A stretch of 63,670 nt of DNA from Sphingomonas sp. (GCF_017304615.1 NZ_JAFKLZ010000005.1:1-63670), one strand, 5' to 3'; shown: positions 53,146 to 63,521, counted from the first letter of the stretch. Numbers and translations: made by a program. Notes: generated from the letters alone by a model not told the origin.

Positions 53146-56100
53146 ATGGGCTTCCGCAATATCTCCGCGTGGTCGATCCGCAACCCGGTTCCCAGCATCG
53201 TCCTGTTCATGGCGCTGACGCTGGCCGGGATCGTCAGCTTCATGACGATGAAGGTCAATCAGGACCCGGACATCGACTTCCCGCTCGTGTTCGTGGTGAT
53301 TTCGCAGCCCGGCGCGGCGCCGACGGAGCTCGAGAACCAGGTCACGCAGAAGATCGAGAATGCGCTGCGCAGCGTGGCGGGCGTCGATGAGATCAACTCG
53401 ACCGTCACCGAAGGCAATTCGCAGACCGCCGTCCAGCTCCAGATCGGCACGCCGATCGACCGCGCGCTCGAGGACATTCGCAGCGCCGTCCAGCAGACGC
53501 GCAGTTCGCTGCCCGACGGCATCCTCGAGCCGCAGGTGTTCCGCGTCGATACCAGCGGCAACGACCTGGCGAGCTATGCCGCGGTGTCGACCAGCATGTC
53601 GGTCAAGGACTTGTCCTGGTATATCGACGACACCGTGACCAAGGCGTTGCTGGGCGTGCCCGGCATGGCGACGGTCGATCGCAACGGCGGCGTCGACCGC
53701 GAAATCCGCGTCAAGCTCGACCCCGCCAAGCTGCAGTCCCTGGGTCTCACCGCGAGCCAGGTCAACGCGCAGTTGCGCCAAGTCAATGTGAACGCCGCTG
53801 GTGGCCGCGCGGAGATCGCCGGATCGGAACAGACCGTGCGCGTGCTCGGCAACGCGCAGGACGCCTATCGGCTCGGCCAGACACAGATTTCGGTCGGCAA
53901 CGGCCGGCTAGTGAAGCTGACCGACATCGGGACCGTGGTGGACGACGCCGCCGAACAGCGGTCCGCGTCGCAGCTCAACGGCGCGCAGGTCATCACCTTC
54001 GACTTCCAGCGCGCCAAGTCGGCGTCGGACATCGCCGTGTTCCATGGCGCCGAAAAGAAGCTCGCCGAGCTCGAAAAGGCGAACCCCGACGTCAAGTTCA
54101 AGCTTATCTTCAACGAAACCGAATATGCCGAGAAGCAATATCACTCGGCGATTGAGGCGATGATCGAGGGCGCTTTGCTCGCGGTGGTCGTGGTGTTCCT
54201 GTTCCTGCGCGACTGGCGCGCGACCGCGATTTCGGCGCTGGCCATCCCGCTGTCGGCGATCCCGACCTTCTGGGTCATGAGCCTCCTGGGCTTCACGCTC
54301 AACCAGATGACCCTGCTCGCGCTGAGCCTGGTCGCGGGCGTGCTGGTCGATGACGCGATCGTCGAGATCGAGAACATCGTGCGCCACATGCGCATGGGCA
54401 AGACCGCGTATCAGGCCGCGATCGACGCCGCCGACGAAATCGGCATCGCCGTGCTGGCGACGACGATGTCGATCGTCGCGGTGTTCTTTCCGGTCGCGTT
54501 CATGCCGGGCGTCCCGGGCCAGTTCTTCAAGAGCTTCGGCCTCACCATCGTCGTCTCGGTGCTGATGAGCCTTGCCGTCGCGCGCCTCGTCACCCCGATG
54601 ATCGCCGCCTATTTCCTGCGCGCCAAGGGCCATGCGTCGCACGGCGAGGGCCGGTTGATGGACGTCTATATGGGCGCGCTGCGCTGGACGCTCCGGCATC
54701 GCTGGTCGTCGATCGTCGCGGGCGCGGTGGCGCTGGCGCTGACCGTGTTCTTCTTCGCGATCATCCCGCAATCCTTCCAGCCCGACCAGGACCAGGACGC
54801 GTCGACCGCCAACATCGAAATGGTGCCCGGCACGACGCTGGCCGAGACACAGGTGGTCGCCAATCAGGTCTATGACCTGCTCAGGAAGCAGCCGCAGGTC
54901 AGCGATATTTACACGCGCGTCGGCGTCGGCAACGCGCGCGTCACCGCGATCTTCAAGAAGGACAAGGTCGGCACCAGCGTGCAGTTCGAGCGCCGGCTGG
55001 CGCCCGCCCTTGCGCAGATCCCAGACGCGCGGGTATCGTTCCGTTCGCAACAGGGCTGGGGGTCAAGCGGCCGCGACATCACCATCGTGCTCGGCGGCGC
55101 AGATCCGAAGGCGCTCAACGACCAGGCGCAAAAGGTCGTCGCCGACCTGCAGAAGCTGAAGGTGGTGACCGCGCCGCGCGTGCAGGGCGACCTGCAGCAG
55201 CCCGAACTGGAAATCCGCCCGCGCTTCGACCTTGCCGCCGACCTCGGCGTCACGACGGCCGCGCTGTCGAACACGATCCGCCTGGCGACGTTGGGCGACA
55301 TCGATCAGAACAAGGCGAAATTCTCGCTCAGCGACCGCCAGATCCCGATCACTGTCGCGCTCGAACAATCGTCGCGGTCGCGGCTGGCGACGATCCAGAA
55401 CCTGCCCGTCGCGACTTCGACCGGCGGGTCGGTGCCGCTATCGACCGTCGCCGACATCGGTTTCGGCGCCAGCCCGAACAAAATCCAGCGCGTGCAACAG
55501 CAGCGTCAGATCACGATCGGCGCCGACCTCGCGCTCAACCCGAAAACGGGCAAGCCGTTGGTGTCGGGCGAAGCGTGGAAGGAGATCGACAAGATACCGT
55601 CGCTGGCCAAGCTGCCCGCGGGCATCGAGCGGCTGACGCTCGGCCAGCAGAAATGGCAGCAGGAGATGATTCTGAACTTCTTCATCGCGCTCGGCTCGGG
55701 GATCATGCTCGTGTTCGCGGTGCTCGTGCTGCTCTATCGCCGCGTGCTGCCGCCGTTCGTCAACATGGGGTCGCTGCTCCTCGCGCCGCTGGGGGGCCTG
55801 ATCGCCCTGTGGATCGTGGGCCAGCCGGTCTCGATGCCGGTCTATATCGGCCTGCTCATGCTGTTCGGCATCGTCGCCAAGAATTCGATCCTGCTGATCG
55901 ATTTCGCGCTGGAGGAAATGCAGAAGGGCGTGCCGAGCCTGGAGGCGATCGAGGATGCCGGGCACAAGCGCGCCCAGCCGATCGTGATGACCACCGTGGC
56001 GATGGTCGCGGGCATGGTGCCGACCGCGCTGTCGCTGTCGGGCGACGCGTCATGGCGCGCGCCGATGGGGACGGTCGTGATCGGCGGTCTGACGCTGTCG

Positions 56101-56292
56101 ACGGTGCTGACGCTGCTGATCGTGCCGGCCAGCTTCAGCCTGGCGGTCGGGATCGAAAAGTGGCTCGGACCGAAGCTCGGCCGCCGCTTGCTCACGTATC
56201 GTCCCGGTGACGAGGACCGCCCGGTCATCGCGCAGCCGGGTCCGGTGCGACCGATCGGGTATCACGGCGAGGGGCCGCAGCCCGCGGAATGA
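53146..56292 (+). CDS. RND-family efflux permease
   Basis: A 1048-residue inner-membrane antiporter of the AcrB/MexF superfamily. The twelve-helix plan is visible: first helix [20 protein letters not shown], large periplasmic loops, and TM4 [14 protein letters not shown] with the two essential Asp of the proton relay. The second half begins [17 protein letters not shown] and ends with [23 protein letters not shown]. Its pattern resembles multidrug (hydrophobe/amphiphile) rather than heavy-metal pumps, but the substrate is unknown. It pairs with the adaptor gene and is closed by a long hairpin. Confidence 0.95.
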   Translation: MGFRNISAWSIRNPVPSIVLFMALTLAGIVSFMTMKVNQDPDIDFPLVFVVISQPGAAPTELENQVTQKIENALRSVAGVDEINSTVTEGNSQTAVQLQIGTPIDRALEDIRSAVQQTRSSLPDGILEPQVFRVDTSGNDLASYAAVSTSMSVKDLSWYIDDTVTKALLGVPGMATVDRNGGVDREIRVKLDPAKLQSLGLTASQVNAQLRQVNVNAAGGRAEIAGSEQTVRVLGNAQDAYRLGQTQISVGNGRLVKLTDIGTVVDDAAEQRSASQLNGAQVITFDFQRAKSASDIAVFHGAEKKLAELEKANPDVKFKLIFNETEYAEKQYHSAIEAMIEGALLAVVVVFLFLRDWRATAISALAIPLSAIPTFWVMSLLGFTLNQMTLLALSLVAGVLVDDAIVEIENIVRHMRMGKTAYQAAIDAADEIGIAVLATTMSIVAVFFPVAFMPGVPGQFFKSFGLTIVVSVLMSLAVARLVTPMIAAYFLRAKGHASHGEGRLMDVYMGALRWTLRHRWSSIVAGAVALALTVFFFAIIPQSFQPDQDQDASTANIEMVPGTTLAETQVVANQVYDLLRKQPQVSDIYTRVGVGNARVTAIFKKDKVGTSVQFERRLAPALAQIPDARVSFRSQQGWGSSGRDITIVLGGADPKALNDQAQKVVADLQKLKVVTAPRVQGDLQQPELEIRPRFDLAADLGVTTAALSNTIRLATLGDIDQNKAKFSLSDRQIPITVALEQSSRSRLATIQNLPVATSTGGSVPLSTVADIGFGASPNKIQRVQQQRQITIGADLALNPKTGKPLVSGEAWKEIDKIPSLAKLPAGIERLTLGQQKWQQEMILNFFIALGSGIMLVFAVLVLLYRRVLPPFVNMGSLLLAPLGGLIALWIVGQPVSMPVYIGLLMLFGIVAKNSILLIDFALEEMQKGVPSLEAIEDAGHKRAQPIVMTTVAMVAGMVPTALSLSGDASWRAPMGTVVIGGLTLSTVLTLLIVPASFSLAVGIEKWLGPKLGRRLLTYRPGDEDRPVIAQPGPVRPIGYHGEGPQPAE

Positions 56293-56332
56293 CGCAATCT
56301 TGGGGAAGGACTTGAACCTTCCCCAGATTGCG
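56293..56332 (+). terminator. Long hairpin after the RND permease gene
   Basis: CGCAATCTTGGGGAAGG and CCTTCCCCAGATTGCG pair over 17 bases with one mismatch, starting at the stop codon. No T-tract follows, so it may act as an mRNA 3' end or Rho-assisted terminator. Confidence 0.65.
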
Positions 56333-56346
56333 CGATTGTCGATAGC

Positions 56347-57612
56347 ATGAGGCTGGCGCTGCCCCTTCCCGGCTCGACCGCCACGCCGCCTGCTCTGCGC
56401 CGGATGCGAATCATCGCGACGGCGCTGTTGCTGGCGATGGCGGCGCTGTTCCTCGTCGCCCGCGCCTTCGGCACGCAGCATCCCGCCTGGGGATTCGTCC
56501 GCGCCTTTGCCGAAGCGGCAATGGTCGGCGGCCTGGCCGACTGGTTCGCGGTGACGGCGCTGTTCCGCCACCCGCTCGGCCTGCCCATCCCGCACACCGC
56601 GATCGTGCCGCGTAACAAGGACCGGATCGGCGACACGCTGGCCAGCTTCCTGCGCGACAATTTTCTGATCCCCCGCGTTGTCGCGCGCCGGATGCAGCGG
56701 CTCGACGTGGCGGGCGCGGCTGGGCGCTGGCTCGCCAACCCCCGTGGCGCGACCGAAGGCCGGTTGCGCCGGGGGGCGTCGCGGCTGGCGGCGGACATGC
56801 TCGAATCGCTCGACCAGGAACGGCTGGGCGGGATGGTGCGGACGACCTTGGCCCAGCGGCTGCGCGCACTCGAAGTCTCGCCGCTGCTCGGCAATGCGCT
56901 GGCCGCCGCGATCGCCGACAATCGCCACATCCCGCTGCTCGACGGCATCGTGAAATGGTCGGCCAAGGTGCTGGAGGCGAACGAGCCGATCATCCGCGCG
57001 ATGGTCCACGAACGCGCCGGATCGCTGATGCGCTGGACCGGACTCGACGAAACGCTGGCGAACAAGATCATCGCCGGGCTCGACGGGCTGATCCAGGACA
57101 TGGCGGCCGACCCCCATCACCCGTTGCGCGCGAAGGCCGACGAAGGCCTCGCGCAACTCGCGCACGACCTCCAGCACGATCCAGCGATGCAAGCGCGCGT
57201 CGAGGGGTTCAAGGCGGAGATGCTCGACAATCCCGCGCTCAGCGACTGGTGGCAGGGCATCTGGGAACAGATGCGCGGCGCGATGCTGAAGATCGCGCGC
57301 GATCCCGATTCGATGATGGCGGGCAAGTTCGGCGAGGCACTGCGCCAGCTCGGCACGACGTTGCAGGAGGATCCCGAACTCGCCGCGACGATCAACCGCT
57401 TCGCGCGCCGCGCCGCGGTCGGCGCCGCCGCCGATTATGGCGACGCGATCGTGCGGCTGGTGTCGGAGACGGTGCGCGGCTGGGACGCGCAGACGATCAC
57501 GCGGCGGCTGGAAAACGCGGTCGGCCGCGACCTGCAATATATCCGCATCAACGGGACGCTGGTCGGCGGGCTGGTCGGCGTCGCCATCCACGCGGTGGAC
57601 GTCGCGCTCTAA
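56347..57612 (+). CDS. DUF445 membrane protein
   Basis: A 421-residue DUF445 (YjiN-like) protein. One transmembrane segment near residues 21-42 is followed by FVRAFAEAAMVGGLADWFAVTALFRHPLGLPIPHTAIVPRNKDRIG, the hallmark of the family, then a long helical cytoplasmic or periplasmic region. It closes with INGTLVGGLVGVAIHAVDVAL, a second membrane segment at the C-terminus. Function is unknown. It converges on the HAD-hydrolase gene, overlapping it by four bases. Confidence 0.88.
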   Translation: MRLALPLPGSTATPPALRRMRIIATALLLAMAALFLVARAFGTQHPAWGFVRAFAEAAMVGGLADWFAVTALFRHPLGLPIPHTAIVPRNKDRIGDTLASFLRDNFLIPRVVARRMQRLDVAGAAGRWLANPRGATEGRLRRGASRLAADMLESLDQERLGGMVRTTLAQRLRALEVSPLLGNALAAAIADNRHIPLLDGIVKWSAKVLEANEPIIRAMVHERAGSLMRWTGLDETLANKIIAGLDGLIQDMAADPHHPLRAKADEGLAQLAHDLQHDPAMQARVEGFKAEMLDNPALSDWWQGIWEQMRGAMLKIARDPDSMMAGKFGEALRQLGTTLQEDPELAATINRFARRAAVGAAADYGDAIVRLVSETVRGWDAQTITRRLENAVGRDLQYIRINGTLVGGLVGVAIHAVDVAL

Positions 57613-58274
57613 GGCCAGTCGAGGACCGGCCAGCCCCTCTCCGCCGCCAGCGCGCGCAGCTTCGCGTGCGGGTTGACCGCGAACGGCTCGTCCGCCCAGG
57701 CCAGGGTCGGCGCGTCGGACACGTGGTCCGAATAGAAGCGGACATGCGCGTCGTCGCGCGCGATCCCTTCCCTCGCCATCCAGGCCCGGATCATCCGCAG
57801 TTTCGCGTCGGCGTAGCAATTCTCCCCCGCGATCCGCGCGATCATGCGATCGCCCTCGACGGTCGAGGGCGTCGCGATGACGTCCGCGATCCCCAGCGCG
57901 CGAGCAATCGGCCTCACGTAGAAGTCGTAGGATGCCGTCGCCAGCACGACGCGATACCCCGCCGCCCGGTCCGCCGCGATCCGCGCGCGCGCCTGATCGT
58001 AAACCCCGCCCACCGCGATCCGCTCGCCGAACGATTCGGCCGCCGCCTCCACCGGCGCCAGGTCCGCCCGACGCCCCATCACCAGCGCCTGTGTCATTTC
58101 CTTCAACCGCACGCGGTCGATTCGCTTCGTTAGATAGAGCGCTGCCGGCCCCAACGTCGCCAGCAGCGAAACCGCGCCCCACGACCGCCGCGTCGCATAA
58201 TGCGTCAGGAACGGCGTCCACGTCGCGCGCCGCGTGATCGTCTTGTCCATGTCGTAGATTGCGAGCCGGTGCAT
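57609..58274 (-). CDS. HAD-superfamily IB phosphatase
   Basis: A 221-residue HAD hydrolase of the SerB-like IB subclass. Motif I DMDKT near the N-terminus contains the nucleophile Asp, VVLATASYD motif II, and FYSDHVSDAPTLAWADEPFAVNP motifs III-IV. Proteins of this subgroup dephosphorylate small substrates, often lipid- or sugar-related; serine phosphatase activity is unlikely without further match. The start is uncertain: ATG codons at 58283 and 58313 are also in frame. It diverges from the mlaE gene across 51 bp. Confidence 0.85.
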   Translation of the reverse strand: MHRLAIYDMDKTITRRATWTPFLTHYATRRSWGAVSLLATLGPAALYLTKRIDRVRLKEMTQALVMGRRADLAPVEAAAESFGERIAVGGVYDQARARIAADRAAGYRVVLATASYDFYVRPIARALGIADVIATPSTVEGDRMIARIAGENCYADAKLRMIRAWMAREGIARDDAHVRFYSDHVSDAPTLAWADEPFAVNPHAKLRALAAERGWPVLDWP

Positions 58275-58325
58275 GCCGCGCATGTTATTGCCGATCCTGC
58301 CATTATCTTCCATGGTCTCCCGCGA

Positions 58326-59426
58326 ATGAACGACGAAGCAGCCTTTACCGACGATGGCACCGCCGGCACGCTGCGCTTTTCGGGCAACCTGTCGCTGGCC
58401 AGGCTGGGCGATCTGCCTGATCGGCTCCTGGCCTATCACGACCCGGTCGAACGGCTCGATCTGTCGGGGATCGACCGCATCGACACGATCGGCGCGTGGA
58501 CGATCCATCGCTTCGCGCAAAAGCACGGCGCGACGGTAGAGGGACTGTCACCCGACGGCCGCCATCTGTTCGATCAGGTCGTCGCCGCCGATCAGCCGGT
58601 CAGCATCCGCAACGAGCGCGTCCCGGCGTTCCAGCGCGTCCTCGGCGAAATCGGCGCGGCGACGGTCCAGGCGGGCCGGACGCTCTACGGCCTGCTCGGC
58701 TTCCTCGGCGCGATCACGATCGCGTGCGGGTCGATCGTCCGGCATCGCCGTTTCCGGTTCGACGCGACGGTGCAGCAGTTCGAAGTGGTCGGCGTGTCGG
58801 CGCTGGCGATCATCGGGCTTATGAGCTTCCTGATCGGCATCGTCATCGCGCAGCAGGGCGCGGTCCAGCTCCGCCAGTTCGGCGCGGAAATCTACACGAT
58901 CAATTTGGTCGGGCGGCTGAGCTTGCGCGAACTCGGCGTGCTGATGACCGCGATCATGGTCGCCGGCCGCTCCGGGTCCGCCTTCGCGGCTCAGATCGGC
59001 ACGATGCAATTGACCGAGGAAATCGACGCGATGCGCACGATTGGCGTGTCACCCACGGAGGCGCTGGTCGTGCCGCGGGTCCTGGCATCGACCGTCATGA
59101 TGATATTCCTGGGCTTCTATTCGGCGCTGGTCGCGATCATCGGCGGCGGGATCTTGTGCTGGGCCTCGCTCGGCATTCCGTTCGTCACCTATGTCCAGCA
59201 AATCCGCGAGGTCGTGCCGATCAGCGACGTCTATGTCGGGCTGATCAAGGCGCCGGTGTTCGGCGCAATCATCGGGATGGCGGGCTGTTTCCAGGGGATG
59301 CAGGTCGAAGCGGACGCCGAACAGGTCGGGCTGCGCACCACCGCCGCGGTGGTTCAGGGCATCTTCCTGGTGATCGTGCTCGACGCGTTCTTCGCGGTGT
59401 TCTTCTCGTCGGTCGGGTGGCTGTGA
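58326..59426 (+). CDS. mlaE: Mla-type ABC permease with N-terminal STAS domain
   Basis: A 366-residue permease of the MlaE family. Residues about 1-90 form a STAS domain (LDLSGIDRIDTIGAWTIHRFAQ), fused here instead of being a separate MlaB. The MlaE core has FEVVGVSALAIIGLMSFLIGIVIAQQGAVQLRQFGAEI, AIMVAGRSGSAFAAQIGTM and FAVFFSSVGWL. It moves phospholipids between the outer and inner membranes with MlaF and MlaD. Its stop overlaps the mlaF ATG. Confidence 0.93.
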   Translation: MNDEAAFTDDGTAGTLRFSGNLSLARLGDLPDRLLAYHDPVERLDLSGIDRIDTIGAWTIHRFAQKHGATVEGLSPDGRHLFDQVVAADQPVSIRNERVPAFQRVLGEIGAATVQAGRTLYGLLGFLGAITIACGSIVRHRRFRFDATVQQFEVVGVSALAIIGLMSFLIGIVIAQQGAVQLRQFGAEIYTINLVGRLSLRELGVLMTAIMVAGRSGSAFAAQIGTMQLTEEIDAMRTIGVSPTEALVVPRVLASTVMMIFLGFYSALVAIIGGGILCWASLGIPFVTYVQQIREVVPISDVYVGLIKAPVFGAIIGMAGCFQGMQVEADAEQVGLRTTAAVVQGIFLVIVLDAFFAVFFSSVGWL

Positions 59427-60268
59427 TGGCGACGGACGCGCGCGACAACGACCGGGACGTCATCATCCGCGTGCGCGGTCTGAAGAACACCTTCGGCGAG
59501 CAGGTCGTGCACGAGGACCTCGACCTCGATGTCTATCGCGGTGAGATCATCGGCGTGGTCGGCGGATCGGGCACGGGCAAGTCGGTGCTGATGCGCTCGA
59601 TCATCGGGCTCCAGATTCCCGACGAAGGCGAGGTAACGGTATTCGGCGAACCCACGATCGGGCGCGAGGAAACCGAGGCGTCCGACATCCGAAAGCGCTG
59701 GGGCATATTGTTTCAGGGCGGCGCGTTGTTCTCGACGCTGACCGTCGCCGAAAATGTCCAGGTGCCGATCAAGGAATTCTACCCCAATCTCGACCCCGTG
59801 CTGCTCGACGAGATCGCGTCGTACAAGGTGGTGATGACCGGCCTGCCCGCCGATGCCGGGCCGAAATATCCCGCCGAATTGTCGGGCGGCATGAAGAAGC
59901 GCGCCGGGCTGGCGCGGGCGCTGGCGCTCGACCCCGAATTGCTGTTTCTCGACGAGCCCACGGCCGGCCTCGACCCGATCGGCGCCGCGGCGTTCGACGA
60001 ACTGACCAAGTCGCTCCAGCGCACGATGGGGCTGACGGTGTTCCTGATCACCCACGATCTCGACTCGCTCTACGCGATCTGCGACCGTGTCGCGGTGCTG
60101 GCCGACAAGAAAGTGATCGCGGTCGGCACCATCGACGAGCTGATTGCGTTGGATCACCCGTGGATCGAGGAATATTTCAAAGGACCGCGGGGGCGCGCGG
60201 CGGTCGCGACACAGGAAGCGCACGAACGCGCACCGCAACGGACGCCGCAAGAGACAGGGGCTGATTGA
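59426..60268 (+). CDS. mlaF: Mla-type ABC ATP-binding protein
   Basis: A 280-residue ATPase with Walker A GGSGTGKS, Q-loop LFQGGALFSTLTV, signature LSGGMKKRAGLARALA, Walker B LLFLDEPTAGLDP and switch His in LITHDL. The short C-terminal extension (after EEYFKGPRGRAA) is of the type that contacts MlaB-like domains. It drives lipid transport with MlaE. ATG overlaps the mlaE stop (TGATG) and its own stop overlaps the mlaD start. Confidence 0.95.
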   Translation: MATDARDNDRDVIIRVRGLKNTFGEQVVHEDLDLDVYRGEIIGVVGGSGTGKSVLMRSIIGLQIPDEGEVTVFGEPTIGREETEASDIRKRWGILFQGGALFSTLTVAENVQVPIKEFYPNLDPVLLDEIASYKVVMTGLPADAGPKYPAELSGGMKKRAGLARALALDPELLFLDEPTAGLDPIGAAAFDELTKSLQRTMGLTVFLITHDLDSLYAICDRVAVLADKKVIAVGTIDELIALDHPWIEEYFKGPRGRAAVATQEAHERAPQRTPQETGAD

Positions 60269-61218
60269 TGGAAACGCGGTCAAACCATGTGCTGGTCGGC
60301 GGGGTTGTCCTGATCCTGCTCGCGGTGCTGGCGCTGTTCGTCGTCTGGCTGTCGCGCTTCGGCGCGGAGGGCAAGCGCGAATACGACATCTATTTCAAGC
60401 AATCGGTCGATGGCCTCGCCAAGGGATCGTCGGTCAATTTCTCCGGCGTGCCGATCGGTCAGGTCAAGGACATCGCGCTCGACGCCAAGGCGCCCGAATT
60501 CGTCCGCGTGCGCGTGTCGGTCGATGAAAAGACGCCCGTGCTGCTCGGCACCACCGCATCGATCCAGGGCAGCTTCACCGGCCCCTCGACCGTCCAGCTC
60601 GACGGCGCGCAGACCGGCAAGCCGCTGATCAGTTGCGAAAACAGTTCGTGTGCGCTGGGCGTGCCGGTGATCCCGGCCAGGGCGGGCGGGCTCGGCGCCC
60701 TGTTGTCGAACGCGCCGGCGCTGCTCGAACGGCTTTCGACCCTCACCCAGAAGCTGACCGGGCTGGTCAGCGACCGCAATCAGGCGTCGATCGCCGGCAT
60801 CCTCGACAACACGAACAAATTGTCGAAAGCGCTCGCCGATCGCGGGCCGGAAATCGCCGCGACGCTCGCCGAAACGCGGATCGCGATTCAGAAGGCTGGC
60901 GTGGCGGCGGAGCAGATCGGGAACCTTGCGGATACGACCAACGGCCTGATGTCTGAAGACGTCAAGCCGACCATCGCCAACCTCAACAAGACGATCTCGT
61001 CGGCGCAGCGCGCGATGGAGACGCTCGATTCGACGATAAGCGACGCGCGCCCCGGACTGCAGAATTTTTCCAAGCAGACGATTCCCGAACTCGGCCAGTT
61101 GATCCACGATCTGCGTGAAATGGCCGCGTCGCTGTCCTCGGTCGCCGAAAAGATTGACCGCGGCGGCGCGGGGTCGATCATCGGCAGCCCCAAACTCCCC
61201 GACTACAAGGGCAAGTGA
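60268..61218 (+). CDS. mlaD: MlaD-type MCE-domain lipid-binding protein
   Basis: A 316-residue protein anchored by one N-terminal helix (about residues 9-29). An MCE domain follows (YDIYFKQSVDGLAKGSSVNFSGVPIGQVKDIALD, EKTPVLLGTTASIQGSFTGPSTVQLDG), then a long helical C-terminal tail that may form a channel or bridge. It binds and hands over phospholipids between the membranes. A preceding TTG is also in frame; the ATG overlapping the mlaF stop is used. It is followed by an auxiliary lipoprotein gene. Confidence 0.93.
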   Translation: METRSNHVLVGGVVLILLAVLALFVVWLSRFGAEGKREYDIYFKQSVDGLAKGSSVNFSGVPIGQVKDIALDAKAPEFVRVRVSVDEKTPVLLGTTASIQGSFTGPSTVQLDGAQTGKPLISCENSSCALGVPVIPARAGGLGALLSNAPALLERLSTLTQKLTGLVSDRNQASIAGILDNTNKLSKALADRGPEIAATLAETRIAIQKAGVAAEQIGNLADTTNGLMSEDVKPTIANLNKTISSAQRAMETLDSTISDARPGLQNFSKQTIPELGQLIHDLREMAASLSSVAEKIDRGGAGSIIGSPKLPDYKGK

Positions 61219-61219
61219 C

Positions 61220-61798
61220 ATGAAGCGCTACCTTCCGCTCCTTCTCGCCTTGCCGCTGGCCGGCTGCTTCGGTTTCGGGGGCAAGCCGCCCAAGACGCTG
61301 CTGACGCTGAACCCGACGGCCACGCTGCCGGTCGGATCGGCCCAGAATTCGGCCGCCGCAAAAACCATCACGATCCTGGTCCCGGTGGTGCCTCAGGCGC
61401 TCGCCGTGGCGCGCATTCCGGTGACCACCGGCGACCAGGTCGCCTATGTTGTCGGCGCGGCGTGGGTCGAGGCGCCGCAACGGCTGTTCGCGCGGCTGAT
61501 GTCCGACACGATCGCCGCCAAGACCGGGCGCGTCGTGCTGTCGTCGGCGCAATCGTTCAGCAATCCCGGCGCGCGGCTATCCGGCGAACTGCGCAATTTC
61601 GGCGTCGACGGATCGACCGGCGAGGCGGTGGTGACCTTCGACGGCGCGCTGATCCGGGAAGCCGGCAAGGACGTCGAGAAGAAGCGCTTCGAGGCGCGCG
61701 TGCCGATCAGCCCGATCGACAATACCACCGTCGGCCCGGCGCTGAATAAGGCCGCCAATCAGGTCGCGGGCGACGTCGCGGCCTGGGTCGGCAGCTGA
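61220..61798 (+). CDS. Mla-system auxiliary lipoprotein (ABC-type transport auxiliary)
   Basis: A 192-residue lipoprotein with the signal ending in LAGC (Cys16) and an ABC_trans_aux/PqiC-like domain (KTITILVPVVPQALAVARIPVTTGDQVAYVVGAAWVEAPQRLFARLMSDTI). Proteins of this family sit at the outer membrane facing the MlaD/PqiB tunnel. Its ATG is two bases after the mlaD stop, giving the order mlaE-mlaF-mlaD-lipoprotein that is common in alphaproteobacteria; no MlaA or MlaC homologue is seen here. Confidence 0.88.
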   Translation: MKRYLPLLLALPLAGCFGFGGKPPKTLLTLNPTATLPVGSAQNSAAAKTITILVPVVPQALAVARIPVTTGDQVAYVVGAAWVEAPQRLFARLMSDTIAAKTGRVVLSSAQSFSNPGARLSGELRNFGVDGSTGEAVVTFDGALIREAGKDVEKKRFEARVPISPIDNTTVGPALNKAANQVAGDVAAWVGS

Positions 61799-61805
61799 GC
61801 GGTGC

Positions 61806-61949
61806 TTACCGCGCCGCGATCGCGCCGCCGGTTGGCACGCGATGCCACAGCTGGCAGACGCCCTCGACACCGCGGCCTTGCGCACTGGCGGCCTGCCCGG
61901 CGAACGCGGCCAAAGCCGCCGCGACTGCGATCGTAAAACGCGATACCAT
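61806..61949 (-). CDS. Small 47-residue putative secreted protein
   Basis: ATG opens 47 codons on the minus strand. A signal-peptide-like start (VSRFTIAVAAALAAFAGQAASAQ) gives a mature peptide of about 23 residues, GRGVEGVCQLWHRVPTGGAIAA-like, with a single Cys. It converges on the lipoprotein gene. The ribosome site is weak, so this is tentative. Confidence 0.4.
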   Translation of the reverse strand: MVSRFTIAVAAALAAFAGQAASAQGRGVEGVCQLWHRVPTGGAIAAR

Positions 61950-62058
61950 TTCCTGAATCCCACTTTTCGGCTGGGCCGTCTGCGCGCGATACGGGGCGCG
62001 AAGCGGCATCGCCAGCACCGATCGTGGCAAGAATTCGTATGTAGAGGCCCGGATTGCC

Positions 62059-62946
62059 TTAAGTCTTGCGGCGCACAGGCACCGGAACGTTGCAGATATC
62101 AGCGCCCCCCGCTGGCACGGTGAAGAAGGGCGGCTCGCGGTTTTCGCGGGCGTGCAGATATTTGGCGAAGGCGGGCGAACCGGGCGACAGATACTCGAAA
62201 TGCGGCCGATCAGCGGCAGGCAGAGCGCTCGCCAGGCGCGCGCTGACGATCGGCGTCGGCTTCTGCGCATCACCGTAGAAACCGAGCTTGCCCGTGCCGC
62301 GCTCGAGCGAGGAGAGCGCATCGATTCCCTCGATCACGCGCCCCACCAGCGCGATGTTGCGGTCGAGTGCGCGAGGCGCATGCCCGATCACCGCGTAAAG
62401 CTCCGACCCGCTACCCACCGACGGCGCCAAATCCCGCGCTACGCCGACCATGCCGTAGCAATGCGTCAGCCAGCTTTTCTTGCCGTCCGATGCGACCGGC
62501 CAACCCGCGGCGTCGAAGCCTGCGATCGAAGCGAAGCTGTCGGGCCGCGTCATCCGCACGGCCGGTAGTGCTCCGGTACGGACATATTCCGCCGGGCCGC
62601 CATCGGCGACGCCTGCCGGTAGCTTCTTCTTCTCGGTCACGTCGCCCCATTGCGCGACATAATTGTCCTGCACGCGATAAACGCTGGTCGCATCCCACCA
62701 TCCGGCATTGGCGAGCGCCCTCATCCGCTCGACATGGCGCGGCGCGAAGCTGGGCGCTAGCTGGACGATCACCTTGCGGCCGTTGGCCAGCGTAAAGATC
62801 AGGATGTCGTCGTCGGGGATCGTCCGCCATGCCGATGATGGCGCGGTGTTGGCGATTTCCCCGGGCGACAGCGGCGGTTTGACCTCGGGTTTCTTGGGAG
62901 ACGTGGCGGCTTGCGCGAAGAACGCGGCGGCAAGAAGGATCGGCAT
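62059..62946 (-). CDS. Exported cyclophilin-type peptidyl-prolyl isomerase
   Basis: A 295-residue cyclophilin-domain protein with a signal peptide (LLAAAFFAQA). FTLANGRKVIVQLAPSFAPRHVERMRALANAGWWDATSVYRVQDNYVAQWGD is the typical start, FASIAGFDAAGWPVASDG the insert, WLTHCYGMVGVARDLAPSVGSGSELYAVIGHAPRALDRNIALVGRVIEG the core, and the tail is longer than in compact cyclophilins. It assists folding in the periplasm. The long open frame upstream crosses tRNA-Ser and is spurious. Confidence 0.88.
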   Translation of the reverse strand: MPILLAAAFFAQAATSPKKPEVKPPLSPGEIANTAPSSAWRTIPDDDILIFTLANGRKVIVQLAPSFAPRHVERMRALANAGWWDATSVYRVQDNYVAQWGDVTEKKKLPAGVADGGPAEYVRTGALPAVRMTRPDSFASIAGFDAAGWPVASDGKKSWLTHCYGMVGVARDLAPSVGSGSELYAVIGHAPRALDRNIALVGRVIEGIDALSSLERGTGKLGFYGDAQKPTPIVSARLASALPAADRPHFEYLSPGSPAFAKYLHARENREPPFFTVPAGGADICNVPVPVRRKT

Positions 62947-63033
62947 GGCGGGAAGCTGCCACGTCGCCCCGACACGGGCAAGCGCTTGCGCGAGCGAGCG
63001 TGCTTCCCTAGAGGCGAGCGCTCCCGGCAATGC

Positions 63034-63124
63034 GGAGCGGTGGCCGAGTGGTCGAAGGCGCTCGCCTGGAAAGTGAGTATACGGCAAAACCGTATCGAGG
63101 GTTCGAATCCCTCCCGCTCCGCCA
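63034..63124 (+). tRNA. tRNA-Ser (anticodon GGA)
   Basis: A 91-base type II tRNA with encoded CCA: acceptor GGAGCGG/CCGCTCC, D-arm GCCGAGTGGTCGAAGGC, anticodon stem with loop CTGGAAA, long variable arm TATACGG..CCGTATC and T-arm GAGGG-TTCGAAT-CCCTC. Anticodon GGA reads TCC/TCT serine codons. Confidence 0.97.
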
Positions 63125-63521
63125 AGCAGTCTGCGAATTCCCCGATTCCCTGTTACCGAACCCTGTTCTGGGCGCAGTTTCGCGCGTTTTGTCCGCACAC
63201 CGATACTGCGGAGAGTAATATGCACGGTCCGTTTTGGAGGAAATGCAGAGCGATTCTCTGACGACATGCAGTGCAGTACGGAATCTAAAACGCGAGGTGG
63301 GGAGCCTGTTAAATTCAAAAAACAGGGGCTCGACTGTCAGTCACGACAGATAACTAGTTGACGAAAATGTGCATTTCGGCCGCGATCGCGTTTGCTAAAA
63401 CAGGTCGATAACAGGGCGTTATCAGGCCCAGTTGCATCCCAGTATCCTGCTTGCGGTGACGCGTAAATTGGCGGATATTGCAACTTCCACCACATAAACT
63501 CGAAGGAGTATGTGCTGTGGA
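63125..63521. other. Non-coding stretch between tRNA-Ser and the IS6 element
   Basis: About 400 bp without a convincing gene and with lower GC content than most of the window. It contains a perfect small palindrome GATAAC-AGGGC-GTTATC (63407-63423), a hairpin CCTGTT/AACAGG (63305-63326), and near its end GAAGGAG followed by ATG/GTG codons that read directly into the IS. No tRNA 3'-end repeat is visible. Confidence 0.5.

Noticed and set aside
56050-58221. 723-codon open frame on the minus strand opposite the RND permease end and DUF445 gene
   Set aside because: Low-complexity Arg/Gly/Ala composition with no domain; it is antisense to two well-supported genes and typical of high-GC shadow frames.
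62947-63318. N-terminal extension of the cyclophilin frame through tRNA-Ser
   Set aside because: The frame would translate the antisense of a tRNA gene; a signal peptide begins at the internal ATG.
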